Positions 27,102 to 35,123 of a DNA stretch of 64,000 nucleotides are shown here, in pieces. The DNA comes from Mesobacillus selenatarsenatis SF-1 (GTDB lineage Bacteria > Bacillota > Bacilli > Bacillales > Cytobacillaceae). Every line of letters starts with the position of its first letter. Within the stretch, counting starts at the first letter, position 1. The translations under genes and the position numbers were made by a program. The stretch covers positions 1 to 64,000 of the forward strand of contig NZ_BASE01000071.1 in assembly GCF_000813125.1 (NCBI RefSeq). The letters are read 5' to 3'. Below the pieces are notes generated by a model that made no database searches, was not told the DNA's origin, and was given only the letters and a program-made list of their open reading frames with translations.

Positions 27102-27707
27102 TCAGTCCCACCATAAGTACAACTTCCTTGTTTCTTCCATTTCTTCAATTAAACCATTGATGCTTCCTGATCCTTGTTCCACGATATCAGGACAGAATTT
27201 GTAGATTTCTTTTGCAAATGCTTTTAGGGCTTTCCCTTCAGGAAAAACTTCAAAGTTCGCTTCTACCCAATCGTAATCTGCGCCAATGATGATAAATGGA
27301 TAACGTCTATACCAATCCTTGAGCTTAGAAATAACCTTTTCATTACTAATATCGTAGTTATCCCCATTCGTCTGCTGGACCCTAAGGATATCAAACTGGT
27401 CTGATCCAGGAATGATGCCGATTTTTTCACGATCAGATTCGCATATAAAAGGCAAATAGTTTATCGACTTAAGTTGCTCTTTTAGTTTCAAAACCAATTG
27501 TTCCGCTTTTTCCTGTTTGGCTTCCACACAAATCCCCGTAATTTCAGCTGGTTTTTCAGTATACAAATCCACTTTGTAAAAAGGATGAATTCTACCATTT
27601 ATACTTCTTTTGACTATTGCTAGTGCCTCTTGTGAAATTCCGCTTTGTTCTACTATAAACTCGGTTTCCTTACTCCTGCCAAAGTTAAATAGCTTTTTCC
27701 AAATCAT
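27102..27707 (-). CDS. DUF4253 domain protein
   Basis: 201 aa. The C-terminal half reads WYRRYPFIIIGADYDWVEANFEVFP...FAKEIYKFCPDIVEQGSGSI and ends YLWWD, the DUF4253 pattern (FCPDxxxQG and a terminal W-W-D). Function unknown; related proteins occur in Actinobacteria and Bacilli in immunity-like or unclassified settings. Starts with MIWKKLFNFGR after AAAATGATTTGG. Confidence 0.75.
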   Translation of the reverse strand: MIWKKLFNFGRSKETEFIVEQSGISQEALAIVKRSINGRIHPFYKVDLYTEKPAEITGICVEAKQEKAEQLVLKLKEQLKSINYLPFICESDREKIGIIPGSDQFDILRVQQTNGDNYDISNEKVISKLKDWYRRYPFIIIGADYDWVEANFEVFPEGKALKAFAKEIYKFCPDIVEQGSGSINGLIEEMEETRKLYLWWD

Positions 27708-27725
27708 TTTCCATCACCTGCAGTT

Positions 27726-28334
27726 TTAGTTAATCAGTTCATAATAAGGAATGACTAGATCGGCTTTTTCTACTGGCCGGAGTTTTTCCATGTAGTAGTC
27801 CTCAGCTTTCCAGTATCTGTTCCTGAACTTTTCGATGTTCTGCTGGGTTTGAAAGCGTTCCCGTGCAAACCTTATATCTCTTGGACAATCTATAAAGACG
27901 GTAAAATCAAAATATGGTCTCCATTCCTCTCTCTGGAGAAAAATCCCTTCAACAATAAAGACGTCTTTCCCGGTCAACTGCAGCTTTTGATAAACATGTT
28001 GATCCAACTTATTATCATAAAACGGGAGTTCAATTTCATTTTGATGGATCAAGTTATCAAGCAAGGATTTCTTTAACCACTCTACATCCCACTGCAAGAA
28101 ATAATACTCCTGCCATTCCTCGTGGCCGGAATTGTACCTTTTTGACCGTCCAACTATGTGGTCATCCAGGTGAAAGACCATATTTTCAATCTGTTTTTCA
28201 GAAAGAATTGAAGCGAATTTCCTCACAAATGTCGTTTTTCCTGACCTGCTGAGACCATCTACACCTATAATGACGCGTTTATTTTGACGACCAGCACACA
28301 CAATTTTTGTCAATAATTCTTCTACAGCGTCCAT
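27726..28334 (-). CDS. P-loop kinase, uridine kinase-like
   Basis: 202 aa. Walker A is VIIGVDGLSRSGKTT, the LDDHI segment gives a base/phosphate-acceptor aspartate, and the Walker B-like FIVEGIFLQREEW and FIDCPRDIRFARERF follow. This fits the uridine kinase/phosphoribulokinase family, with a small-molecule hydroxyl as acceptor. ATG 28334 with GAGGTTGCG is chosen over 28355. Confidence 0.82.
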   Translation of the reverse strand: MDAVEELLTKIVCAGRQNKRVIIGVDGLSRSGKTTFVRKFASILSEKQIENMVFHLDDHIVGRSKRYNSGHEEWQEYYFLQWDVEWLKKSLLDNLIHQNEIELPFYDNKLDQHVYQKLQLTGKDVFIVEGIFLQREEWRPYFDFTVFIDCPRDIRFARERFQTQQNIEKFRNRYWKAEDYYMEKLRPVEKADLVIPYYELIN

Positions 28335-28421
28335 AATCGCAACCTCACATTTCAAAGTTGAAAAATACCTATACTTATTCGCTAAGTCGACACGTATTTC
28401 CTTTTTTAGGCAAAAATAATA

Positions 28422-28438
28422 CCACCTTTTAAAGGCGG
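28422..28438 (-). terminator. Terminator of the Nudix gene
   Basis: Stem CCGCCTTT / AAAGGTGG (one G.T pair) followed on the minus strand by TATTATTTTTG. Confidence 0.7.
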
Positions 28439-28440
28439 CA

Positions 28441-28878
28441 TCATTTGTATTGCAATTTGTTATTTATTTTCTCTGCCTCTTCAATGCTTTCTTTTAACCA
28501 GAGGGGAGCTTTGGGATGGGCAAAAATTTCTGCTGCCGTCATCCAATATACTGCCTCAACTTCATCTTTACTTTTTGGATATGGTTCGCCAGTGTCAATT
28601 TCACAATAAAATACGAGATCGAGTACTTCCCTTCCATCCGGAAGAACAAAAGAAGTATTCCGAACATATTTAACATCATCATTTATTGTGATGCCCACTT
28701 CCTCGAAGAGCTCCCTTTTCAAAGTCCTCTCAATCAAGTCTTTTGAGAACCCCTCGTTTTCTGCGGTTCCTCCAACAAGCGAAAGAAGCCCTCCAGCATG
28801 TTCCTCTTTGGAGCTCCTTTCAATAACCAGCCACTTTCCTTCCCTGTAAATAGCGCCTTCTACATTCAAAACAAACAT
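28441..28878 (-). CDS. Nudix hydrolase
   Basis: 145 aa. The Nudix helix REL-F-EEVGI is intact, but the loop between the leading GGT and REL is about four residues longer than the textbook GX5EX7REUXEEXGU spacing (GGTAENEGFSKDLIERTLK). It probably hydrolyses a nucleoside-diphosphate derivative. The ATG at 28878 follows AAAGGGGATC; the frame opens at 28917. Divergent from the DUF4257-like gene. Confidence 0.85.
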   Translation of the reverse strand: MFVLNVEGAIYREGKWLVIERSSKEEHAGGLLSLVGGTAENEGFSKDLIERTLKRELFEEVGITINDDVKYVRNTSFVLPDGREVLDLVFYCEIDTGEPYPKSKDEVEAVYWMTAAEIFAHPKAPLWLKESIEEAEKINNKLQYK

Positions 28879-29137
28879 TCGTGATCCCCTTTCCAATTGC
28901 TCTTCTTTGATTCGCATACACTCATTTGTATCCCTTCTTTAAGCCTAAAGGCCTGTAACTTATTTTAAAGGTCCCAAATAATAATTTTTACCAAAAAGTT
29001 ACACATATTTATTACCATTAAAATTTACTGAAAATTCGATAAATTTACACATGCTTTTCCAACATTACTACTTGTATAATAGTAATACACCCTAGAGTTA
29101 CTGAGGGTAGACCAACAAAAATAGGAGAGTGATCAAT

Positions 29138-29446
29138 TTGTTAGAAAACGTTATTTTCGCAATGGTCATCGGTGGATTTGTTGGACTGACAGCTCATGTG
29201 AGAAAACGAGGCAAGATCATCATGCCCCGAAGAACAAAGAAATTCATTTACCTTGGTTTCTTGGAAGAAATCCTTACCGGTTCATTAGCAGCCGCACTTT
29301 TAGTGGTCTCATCCGAAGCGGACTCATTACTTAGAGTTTTTTTGATGTCAATCATGGCGGGTTTTGGGGGTGATGCCTTACTAAGAGGACTAGAATTATT
29401 TCGAATAGGAAGCAGTAACCCGGGCGGGGAGGATATTGGCAAATGA
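29138..29446 (+). CDS. Small membrane protein, DUF4257-like
   Basis: 102 aa with a short N-terminal hydrophobic segment (about 4-20), basic loop (HVRKRGKIIMPRRTKK) and two further helices. The layout resembles DUF4257 proteins of Bacillus; assignment is tentative. A TTG at 29138 with AGGAGA 10 nt before is the likely start; a GTG at 29129 overlaps that site. A TATAAT near 29078 suggests the promoter. Terminator at 29497. Confidence 0.65.
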   Translation: MLENVIFAMVIGGFVGLTAHVRKRGKIIMPRRTKKFIYLGFLEEILTGSLAAALLVVSSEADSLLRVFLMSIMAGFGGDALLRGLELFRIGSSNPGGEDIGK

Positions 29447-29496
29447 AAAACACAATACCCCAGCCTAAGAGAAAGAAGTTTGCTAACGCCATTGGT

Positions 29497-29527
29497 CAAG
29501 CAGCTTCCAGAGTGCTTGTTTTTTTTT
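29497..29527 (+). terminator. Terminator downstream of the DUF4257-like gene
   Basis: CAAGCA / TGCTTG stem followed by nine T. Confidence 0.85.
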
Positions 29528-29696
29528 GATAAAAATAAACTTGGGAAAATTTTATCCTCGAATAAATTTGCTTCTCTTCCCCTCTATCCGACTAACCCTC
29601 CACCCATAAGTAAACTTTCCATTTATAAGTCCGTTCTTTTTCACATTATTATTTCTGACATGGGAAAATTAAGATAAAAACCATGAGGAGAACAAT

Positions 29697-30209
29697 ATGG
29701 ACTTAAGACTTTTTCAGCGTATTAACAAGCTTTCAGGACGACTTTCGCCCATTGATAACCTGATGATTTTCATTTCAAATCGGGGCCGTTATGTTTATGC
29801 TTTTATAATCCTTGTGCTGCTGTTCAAAAACCGGAAAAACAAACAAATTGCCATCGAAACGGGAAGTTCAGTGCTACTAAGTCTTGTGGTGCAATTTTTC
29901 ATAAAATTGTTTTACGATAAACCGCGCCCTTTCGAAAAAAGACGAGTCGGGATTCTCATTCCGTCCAAAATGGATTCGTCCTTCCCAAGCAAGCATACAA
30001 TCTTGGCCTTTGCAGCGTCGACTACTATACTGATGTTCCATCGGAAATTAGGAACAATCATGATGTGGATATCAGCGTTAACTGGCTTTTCCCGCATCTG
30101 GGTTGGTCACCACTACCCATCCGATATCATTGGGAGTGCCATACTCGGATCACTGACAAGTATAGTGACACGAATCATTTCATTCAGTAAATTAGGAAAC
30201 AAACCTTAA
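29697..30209 (+). CDS. PAP2-family phosphatase, probable undecaprenyl-diphosphatase
   Basis: 170 aa, five to six transmembrane segments. All three PAP2 catalytic motifs are visible: YDKPRPFEKRRV (KX6RP type), SSFPSKHT (PSGH-like, here PSKH) and SRIWVGHHYPSDI (SRX5HX3D). It probably dephosphorylates undecaprenyl pyrophosphate (BcrC/YwoA type) at the outer membrane face to recycle the wall carrier lipid. ATG 29697 follows GAGGAGAACAAT. Convergent with the broken acetyltransferase across the 52-bp array. Confidence 0.88.
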   Translation: MDLRLFQRINKLSGRLSPIDNLMIFISNRGRYVYAFIILVLLFKNRKNKQIAIETGSSVLLSLVVQFFIKLFYDKPRPFEKRRVGILIPSKMDSSFPSKHTILAFAASTTILMFHRKLGTIMMWISALTGFSRIWVGHHYPSDIIGSAILGSLTSIVTRIISFSKLGNKP

Positions 30210-30235
30210 GGTCAGCTAACAAACCCTTAGCCTTA

Positions 30236-30695
30236 GTGACGGACACTTTTTCCTTGTTTGCTATGATTTCTGTCCGTCATGACCTTGATCACGGATACTT
30301 TTCCGGGACTTCTCTAATTTTCTGTCCGTCATGACCTTATTGACGGACACTTTTCCGGCACTTCTGTAATTTTCTGTCCGTCATGGCCTTGATGACGGAC
30401 ACTTTTCCGGCACTTCTGTAATTTTCTGTCCGTCATGGCCTTGATAACGGACACTTTTCCGGCACTTCTCTAATTTTCTGTCCGTCATGACCTTGATCAT
30501 GAACACTTTTCCGGGACTTCTCTAATTTTCTGTCCGTCATGACCTTGATGACGGACACTTTTCCGGTTCTTCTCTAATTTTCTGTCCCTCATAACCTTGG
30601 TGACGGACACTTTTCCAGGTCTTCCTCTCATTTCTGTCCGTCATAACCTTGATGACAGACACTTTTCCGGACTTCTCTAATTAACTGTCCGTCAT
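30236..30695. repeat. Tandem array of about nine 52-bp hairpin units
   Basis: TGTCCGTCAT or a close variant starts at 30271, 30323, 30375, 30427, 30479, 30531, 30583, 30635 and 30686: eight steps, seven of exactly 52 bp and the last of 51. Each unit has an inverted repeat TGTCCGTCAT-N7-ATGACGGACA, then CTTTTCCGG and a T-rich linker. Sequence variation is scattered, without CRISPR-like spacer/repeat division. It fills the gap between two convergent genes and abuts the stop codon of the acetyltransferase. Confidence 0.95.
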
Positions 30696-30696
30696 A

Positions 30697-31155
30697 TCAG
30701 TGAACCTCAGCCTTAAGTTTGTAAGCAGCCAACTGCTCTCCCCAGGGTGCTATTTCTGTCTCCATAAATCCGGCTTTCTTATACGCAGCTCTTGCCCCTT
30801 CGTTCTCCTGATTATAGCCAATCATGATCGTTGGGATTCCGTTCGTGTTCATTCTTTTAATCTTTTCAACTACTAATTTTACCGCCGCAGATCCATAGCC
30901 TTTACCCTGATGCATCTCATCGATCATTAAACGATAAATCCAATAATTATTGTCGTCCCGATCAATGCCAAACATCGCGAACCCCACCATCTGATCTCCT
31001 GCATAAATACCACTTGCTGTAAACTGATCAAGAAATTGGACTTCAGCGATGGAGTACAAATTAGAAGCGACAAAGTTCTTTTGCTCTTCCTTAACTTTTT
31101 ACTGTATTACCTCTTCCCAGTTATGCTTTGTAATCGGTTTTAAAGTTAACATCAT
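30697..31155 (-). pseudogene. GNAT acetyltransferase interrupted by an N-terminal TAA
   Basis: From an ATG at 31155, with AGGAGTGAT upstream, the frame reads MMLTLKPITKHNWEEVIQ, then TAA (31099-31101), then KVKEEQKNFVASNLYSIAEV and on to a normal acetyl-CoA motif (HQGKGYGSAAVKLVVEK) ending at 30697. Total 152 codons plus stop, a standard length for SpeG/BltD-like diamine acetyltransferases. The stop replaces what is probably a leucine (TTA to TAA). Without readthrough only an internally started fragment (30697-31059) could be made, missing the N-terminal strand. Confidence 0.8.
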
Positions 31156-31283
31156 AAAATCACTCCTAATTTAACTACAAAAATAAAAATCTTAACCGAT
31201 GTAATTCATGTTAATATTTTAGATAATTTTACCATTAACTAGTGAATTCTTAACCTTCTTTATAAATATTTCTAAAATACACG

Positions 31284-31311
31284 TGTAACTTTACCCGGTT
31301 TCAACTGTCTA
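31284..31311 (+). promoter_or_regulatory. ECF-type autoregulated promoter
   Basis: TGTAAC (31284-31289), 16-bp spacer, TGTCTA (31306-31311): close to the TGAAAC-N16-CGTCTA pattern of Bacillus ECF sigma factors, 25 nt before the sigma gene's start. Suggests autoregulation. Confidence 0.6.
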
Positions 31312-31336
31312 TGTTTTCCAGAGAGAGGGGGATGAA

Positions 31337-31834
31337 ATGTCAGACCCAAGAATTGAATTATATGAGACCTACAAGAATGCGATTTTCTTATACTTATATC
31401 GCTCAACTTTAAATCAGCATATTGCCGAAGATCTTACCCAGGATACATTTTTCAAGGCCTTCCAGTCACTGTCGAGCTTTCGTGGTGATTCCTCATTGAA
31501 AACCTGGCTTTTTAAAATAGCAAGGAACACATATATCAATTACAGCAGGAAGAAACAGAACAAAATGGAGTTCCAGACAGATTTAATTGACATGCACTGG
31601 TCCCAACAGCCAGATCATTACAAACGTTCCGATGATCAGCATCAAATCGAGCTAACATTACTGAAGCTGCCGGAAAATTACAGAACGTATATTATCCTGC
31701 GTGATGTCAATGCCCTTTCATATGAAGAAGTTGCCCTTATAACAAACGAATCAACCGGCCAGGTAAAAGTTGGATTATACCGAGCACGGAAGAGATTCAG
31801 GGAAATCTACCGAGAAATGGAGGATGGAGAATGA
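31337..31834 (+). CDS. ECF-subfamily RNA polymerase sigma factor
   Basis: 165 aa. Region 2 is DLTQDTFFKAFQSLSSFRGD...TWLFKIARNTYINYSR and region 4 is LPENYRTYIILRDVNALSYEEVALI..VKVGLYRARKRF. It belongs to the SigM/SigV/SigW-like group that senses envelope stress; exact type not assignable. Its last codons overlap the anti-sigma start (ATGA), so both are made together. GAGAGAGGGGGATGAA precedes the ATG. Confidence 0.92.
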   Translation: MSDPRIELYETYKNAIFLYLYRSTLNQHIAEDLTQDTFFKAFQSLSSFRGDSSLKTWLFKIARNTYINYSRKKQNKMEFQTDLIDMHWSQQPDHYKRSDDQHQIELTLLKLPENYRTYIILRDVNALSYEEVALITNESTGQVKVGLYRARKRFREIYREMEDGE

Positions 31835-33282
31835 AGCTGGAGCATGATGTTGTACAGGATTTATATCCATTATATTTAGAAGATGACTTAAGTCCTTCAG
31901 TAAAAACCGCAGTTGATGAGCATCTGAAGGAATGTGAGGAATGCAAAACTTTTTACGAAACAGGAGAGAAATCATTTCAAATAAATGAAATTGAAGAGCC
32001 TATAGTACCTCAATCACTAGATGAAAAGATCATTTTAAAAATGAAGCTGACTCGTCTGCGGCTTATTTCTGTCGTGCTAGCAGTGATCATTTTTTCTATG
32101 ATTTTAACTGACTATGTAAATGAACGGGAAAAAATGTTCATGGCTGTTAGCGATTATTATGTTGCGATTGAAAACTCACCACAAATGTTCGATTCTATTA
32201 AAAATAAAGAACAGAGCGATCTTATGCACATTGAGCAAACGTTTTTTCAGTTATTCGAGGGAATAATGGAGATTGAAGAATATATGAACTTTATTGAAAG
32301 CAAATTTTATGACTCGACAGCCTTCCATCTTAGCCTAAATACCCAAAGATTGAATTCCATGGTCCAAGTAATGAAAACTCGCTATAACCAGGGTAGATGG
32401 TCTGAAACCGATGAAGCAGCATTCCAGGCACTTAAGGAATACTTTAAGAAACAGGAAGACATCACTAGTGTGGAATATTCGAAAACTCACCATGGCTACA
32501 GTTCATACCTCCACATTCTGGACGTAAAAAAGCTGGATAAATTTTATGAAAATGTAAATTTATTAAGCTACAGCTATACCCGTTTTCACAAAATGCCTGA
32601 ACAAATCAAAGTGCTGAGAGAGGCGGAGTTAAAAAGTAGGATCGCGTCCACTCTGGACATTAATAAGGATGATATCGACTTAAAAAAGGAAAACCCAGTC
32701 AATGCCATGTATGTCTACCGTTTTGAGATTGGTAATGGCTATGGAGGAGAAATTGATGCAATTAGTGGACAAATCACTCATTACTTTGGAGATACTGGAC
32801 CATTAAGGGATGGGCCAATCATGGACCAAAAAGAAGCAGAAAAAAAGGCCATGTCCTATTTAGAAAAAATTTATGGAAAAGATTTAAATCTTGAACTCGT
32901 TTCTTTGGGTTTTAATTTCAACTCTTTTGCGGATGATTCCAGATATAAGGTTTATAGCTTCAAAGCTGTCCCTAAAGTAAAAGGTTATACATTGTATACC
33001 CCTTTAGAGACGGAGACCATATTAAATTTAAATGCAAGGAACGGTAAGCTTGAAAGCTTTGATCACAATCGTCATGTCCCTTCATTCGATGAACTGGATG
33101 TTGTTGACCTAACAGGTTCATCTGGCAATATTGATGATAAAAAAGCGGTCATCATATACTCTGCTATAACAGGTAATTTTGAACTTGTCTTTATGAAACC
33201 TGATTTAGAATACTTCCAGGAAGATAAATTTATTTCTGTCAAAACAGGACTTGAAGAGAAAATTTATATAGATGCATTTTAG
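31831..33282 (+). CDS. Transmembrane anti-sigma factor with large extracellular domain
   Basis: 483 aa. A ZAS-type zinc motif near the start (H31-x3-C35-x2-C38) binds the cognate sigma factor, a single transmembrane segment lies at about 78-94, and about 390 residues are extracellular. The second half has PepSY/YcdB-like repeats (KEAEKKAMSYLEKIYGKD, EIDAISGQITHYFGDTG). Much larger than usual anti-sigma factors (about 90-370 aa), suggesting a built-in sensor. Overlaps the sigma gene by four bases. Confidence 0.88.
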   Translation: MKLEHDVVQDLYPLYLEDDLSPSVKTAVDEHLKECEECKTFYETGEKSFQINEIEEPIVPQSLDEKIILKMKLTRLRLISVVLAVIIFSMILTDYVNEREKMFMAVSDYYVAIENSPQMFDSIKNKEQSDLMHIEQTFFQLFEGIMEIEEYMNFIESKFYDSTAFHLSLNTQRLNSMVQVMKTRYNQGRWSETDEAAFQALKEYFKKQEDITSVEYSKTHHGYSSYLHILDVKKLDKFYENVNLLSYSYTRFHKMPEQIKVLREAELKSRIASTLDINKDDIDLKKENPVNAMYVYRFEIGNGYGGEIDAISGQITHYFGDTGPLRDGPIMDQKEAEKKAMSYLEKIYGKDLNLELVSLGFNFNSFADDSRYKVYSFKAVPKVKGYTLYTPLETETILNLNARNGKLESFDHNRHVPSFDELDVVDLTGSSGNIDDKKAVIIYSAITGNFELVFMKPDLEYFQEDKFISVKTGLEEKIYIDAF

Positions 33283-33331
33283 AGTTAAATACTACCTTAC
33301 GATTAAATGGGAAAGTAAATTAGCATAAAAA

Positions 33332-33363
33332 ATGCTTGGAGCATATCATAAGGCTCCAGGCAT
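33332..33363. terminator. Terminator between convergent anti-sigma and VOC genes
   Basis: 11-bp stem ATGCTTGGAGC / GCTCCAGGCAT (one T.G pair), 10-nt loop, T-rich flanks on both strands. Confidence 0.75.
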
Positions 33364-33419
33364 CTTTATTAATCAATCCGTATTAAAGATAAACACCCGT
33401 TGAATAATTGTCTATTAAA

Positions 33420-33806
33420 TTAGTTCCCGACTAAAACAAAAACATTGCCATCCGGGGCTTTCATTACTGCTACGTGTCCACCTAAAGAGTTTGGAAATGG
33501 AGTGCGTATCCACTCTATTTCCGTATTAGTTTTTAATGTTTCGTAAAAATCCTTAACATCTGCAACGACAATTTCGATTTCAGCAAAATTTAAATTCGGA
33601 TTGTTCTTTAATACTAACTCTGAATTGCCATCAGGAAATCTCATTCCAATAAGACGCCAAAGTTTTCCCTCGTCTTGATAGGTTTCCCAAGCCTTGATTA
33701 AACCCATTGATTGATAGAATTTCACTGACTTATCAATATCATTTGTATAAATTGCAAGACATTCGATTCTGTTCCACACAAGAGGCTCCCCCATATCATT
33801 TCCCAA
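33420..33806 (-). CDS. VOC family protein
   Basis: 128 aa with the glyoxalase fold: RIECLAIYTNDIDKSVKFYQSMG at the start and GGHVAVMKAPDGNVFVLVGN at the end. Substrate unknown, possibly a resistance or isomerase-type enzyme. The first ATG at 33806 lacks a strong ribosome binding site; the ATG at residue 5 (MGEPLVWNRIECLAI) is an alternative. Single gene. Confidence 0.8.
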   Translation of the reverse strand: MGNDMGEPLVWNRIECLAIYTNDIDKSVKFYQSMGLIKAWETYQDEGKLWRLIGMRFPDGNSELVLKNNPNLNFAEIEIVVADVKDFYETLKTNTEIEWIRTPFPNSLGGHVAVMKAPDGNVFVLVGN

Positions 33807-34241
33807 TGCTGAACCAATTAACTATGTAACTGAGCTTTGTAGCATGGACAAAAAAACTTAACATAATATATTTATAATCACCTTAAATTCTCTGCCCCCC
33901 CATTTTATTGCTTGTCTTTACTCAATCGCTCAACCTCTTTTTACAGAAAATCAAGTCGTCGATGGATCCGGTATATTATCGGTAAGTATGCAATAATAAC
34001 ATGATGTACCATCCCATTGTTTTCCTCCTTAAGTATGCTAAATAATAAATTTTTAAATCTACAGCTAATAACTATTTCGATTTTCTAAGCATATATCCTT
34101 CAAAAAAAAGAATATCTGCCTGTCTGGTATTGGATTATTTGAGTTTACTTTTATTGTTTGTTACAGTTAAATTAAGGAGACTTAACACTATCTAGATGTT
34201 GTTAAATAATTTTAGTATATTGCCGGGGAGTGTACATAAAA
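33807..34241. other. Intergenic region with a remnant small ORF
   Basis: About 430 bp. Apart from the small ORF at 33905-34012 (minus strand) it is AT-rich with no clear gene; a GGGGAG near 34224-34230 is the ribosome binding site of the STAS protein. Confidence 0.5.
33905..34012 (-). pseudogene. Small membrane-peptide ORF with internal TAA
   Basis: On the minus strand, after AAGGAGGAAAACA, the frame from 34012 reads MVHHVIIAYLPIIYRIHRR, LDFL, TAA (33941-33943), KEVERLSKDKQ and stop. The pattern (short hydrophobic helix, basic residues, coiled-coil tail with LDFLxKEVERL) is that of many small Bacillus membrane proteins, with a glutamine or glutamate codon changed to TAA. The alternative ATG at 34018 gives only 13 residues. 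Confidence 0.4.
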
Positions 34242-35081
34242 ATGGAATCAACTTTTAACCAAAGAGATGAAGTGACCGATTTCATTCAATCCAATAGGGA
34301 ACTTTTCGAACAACACTTGTTATCAGAAGCGGTGAATGTAGCTTCGAAGATTAATGAGATTCTTCAAAAAGGGAATATCGACCTTTTAAAAAACGCTGAA
34401 AATTTAATTGTCTACATAGTGGAGCAGCAAGAAGAGAATTTGGTTGCTTTTGCTGAACAAGAGGGGATTGCCTGGGCAGAACATTCGTTGACTGTTGCTT
34501 TCAAGCTGGAATGGATTCAGGCCATTCGCCGAACTTTGTGGCACTTCCTTAATAAATATGATCAAATGTATGACCGATTTTCTGACCGCGAGGAATTCTT
34601 CCAACTCGAAAAAAGGATCAATGACCGAGTTGACCAATTCCTTAATACCTTCTTCCTTACTTATACAAAGTACAAAGATGAACTGCTTAACTCACAGAGG
34701 AAATTGGTTGAACACTTATCTGTTCCAATTATCCCTGTCAGCGCTACTGTTGCTGTACTTCCTCTAATCGGTATGATGGATGACTACAGAATGCAGATTA
34801 TTGAAGAGAAGGTCCTGATGGATATTTCAAAACTGAAGGTCCAAACATTGATTATGGATCTATCTGGGATTGCAGACATGGAAATGAACGTCATCTCCCA
34901 TTTCCAAAAAGTATTGAGCGGGGTATCGATGATGGGTTCAAACGCTGTCATTACTGGAATGCGTCCCGAGCTTGTAAGACAAATGATACATGCAGGAATC
35001 ACTTTTGACCAAAAGGCAGAAACCAAAGGTACGTTACAGCAAACACTGAGATCCTATCTGGATAACGAAGTAACAAAATAA
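34242..35081 (+). CDS. RsbR-like STAS domain protein (stressosome-type)
   Basis: 279 aa. N-terminal helical domain (about 1-160) like the non-haem globin domain of RsbR paralogues, then a STAS domain (VAVLPLIGMMDDYRMQII ... TLIMDLSGIADMEMNVISHF ... NAVITGMRPELVRQM). RsbR paralogues build the stressosome that controls SigB. Compared with RsbRA as I remember it, the phosphorylatable threonines in the IDT and VDT positions appear to be Asp and Met here. ATG 34242 with GGGGAG upstream; a GTG at 34230 is an alternative. Convergent with the redoxin-MCP gene. Confidence 0.85.
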   Translation: MESTFNQRDEVTDFIQSNRELFEQHLLSEAVNVASKINEILQKGNIDLLKNAENLIVYIVEQQEENLVAFAEQEGIAWAEHSLTVAFKLEWIQAIRRTLWHFLNKYDQMYDRFSDREEFFQLEKRINDRVDQFLNTFFLTYTKYKDELLNSQRKLVEHLSVPIIPVSATVAVLPLIGMMDDYRMQIIEEKVLMDISKLKVQTLIMDLSGIADMEMNVISHFQKVLSGVSMMGSNAVITGMRPELVRQMIHAGITFDQKAETKGTLQQTLRSYLDNEVTK

Positions 35082-35085
35082 TGAA

Positions 35086-35116
35086 GAAAGCCCCTATTCC
35101 TTACATAGGGGCTTTC
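35086..35116. terminator. Bidirectional terminator
   Basis: 12-bp perfect stem GAAAGCCCCTAT / ATAGGGGCTTTC, 7-nt loop, between the STAS and redoxin-MCP genes. Confidence 0.92.
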
Positions 35117-35123
35117 CTGTTGG

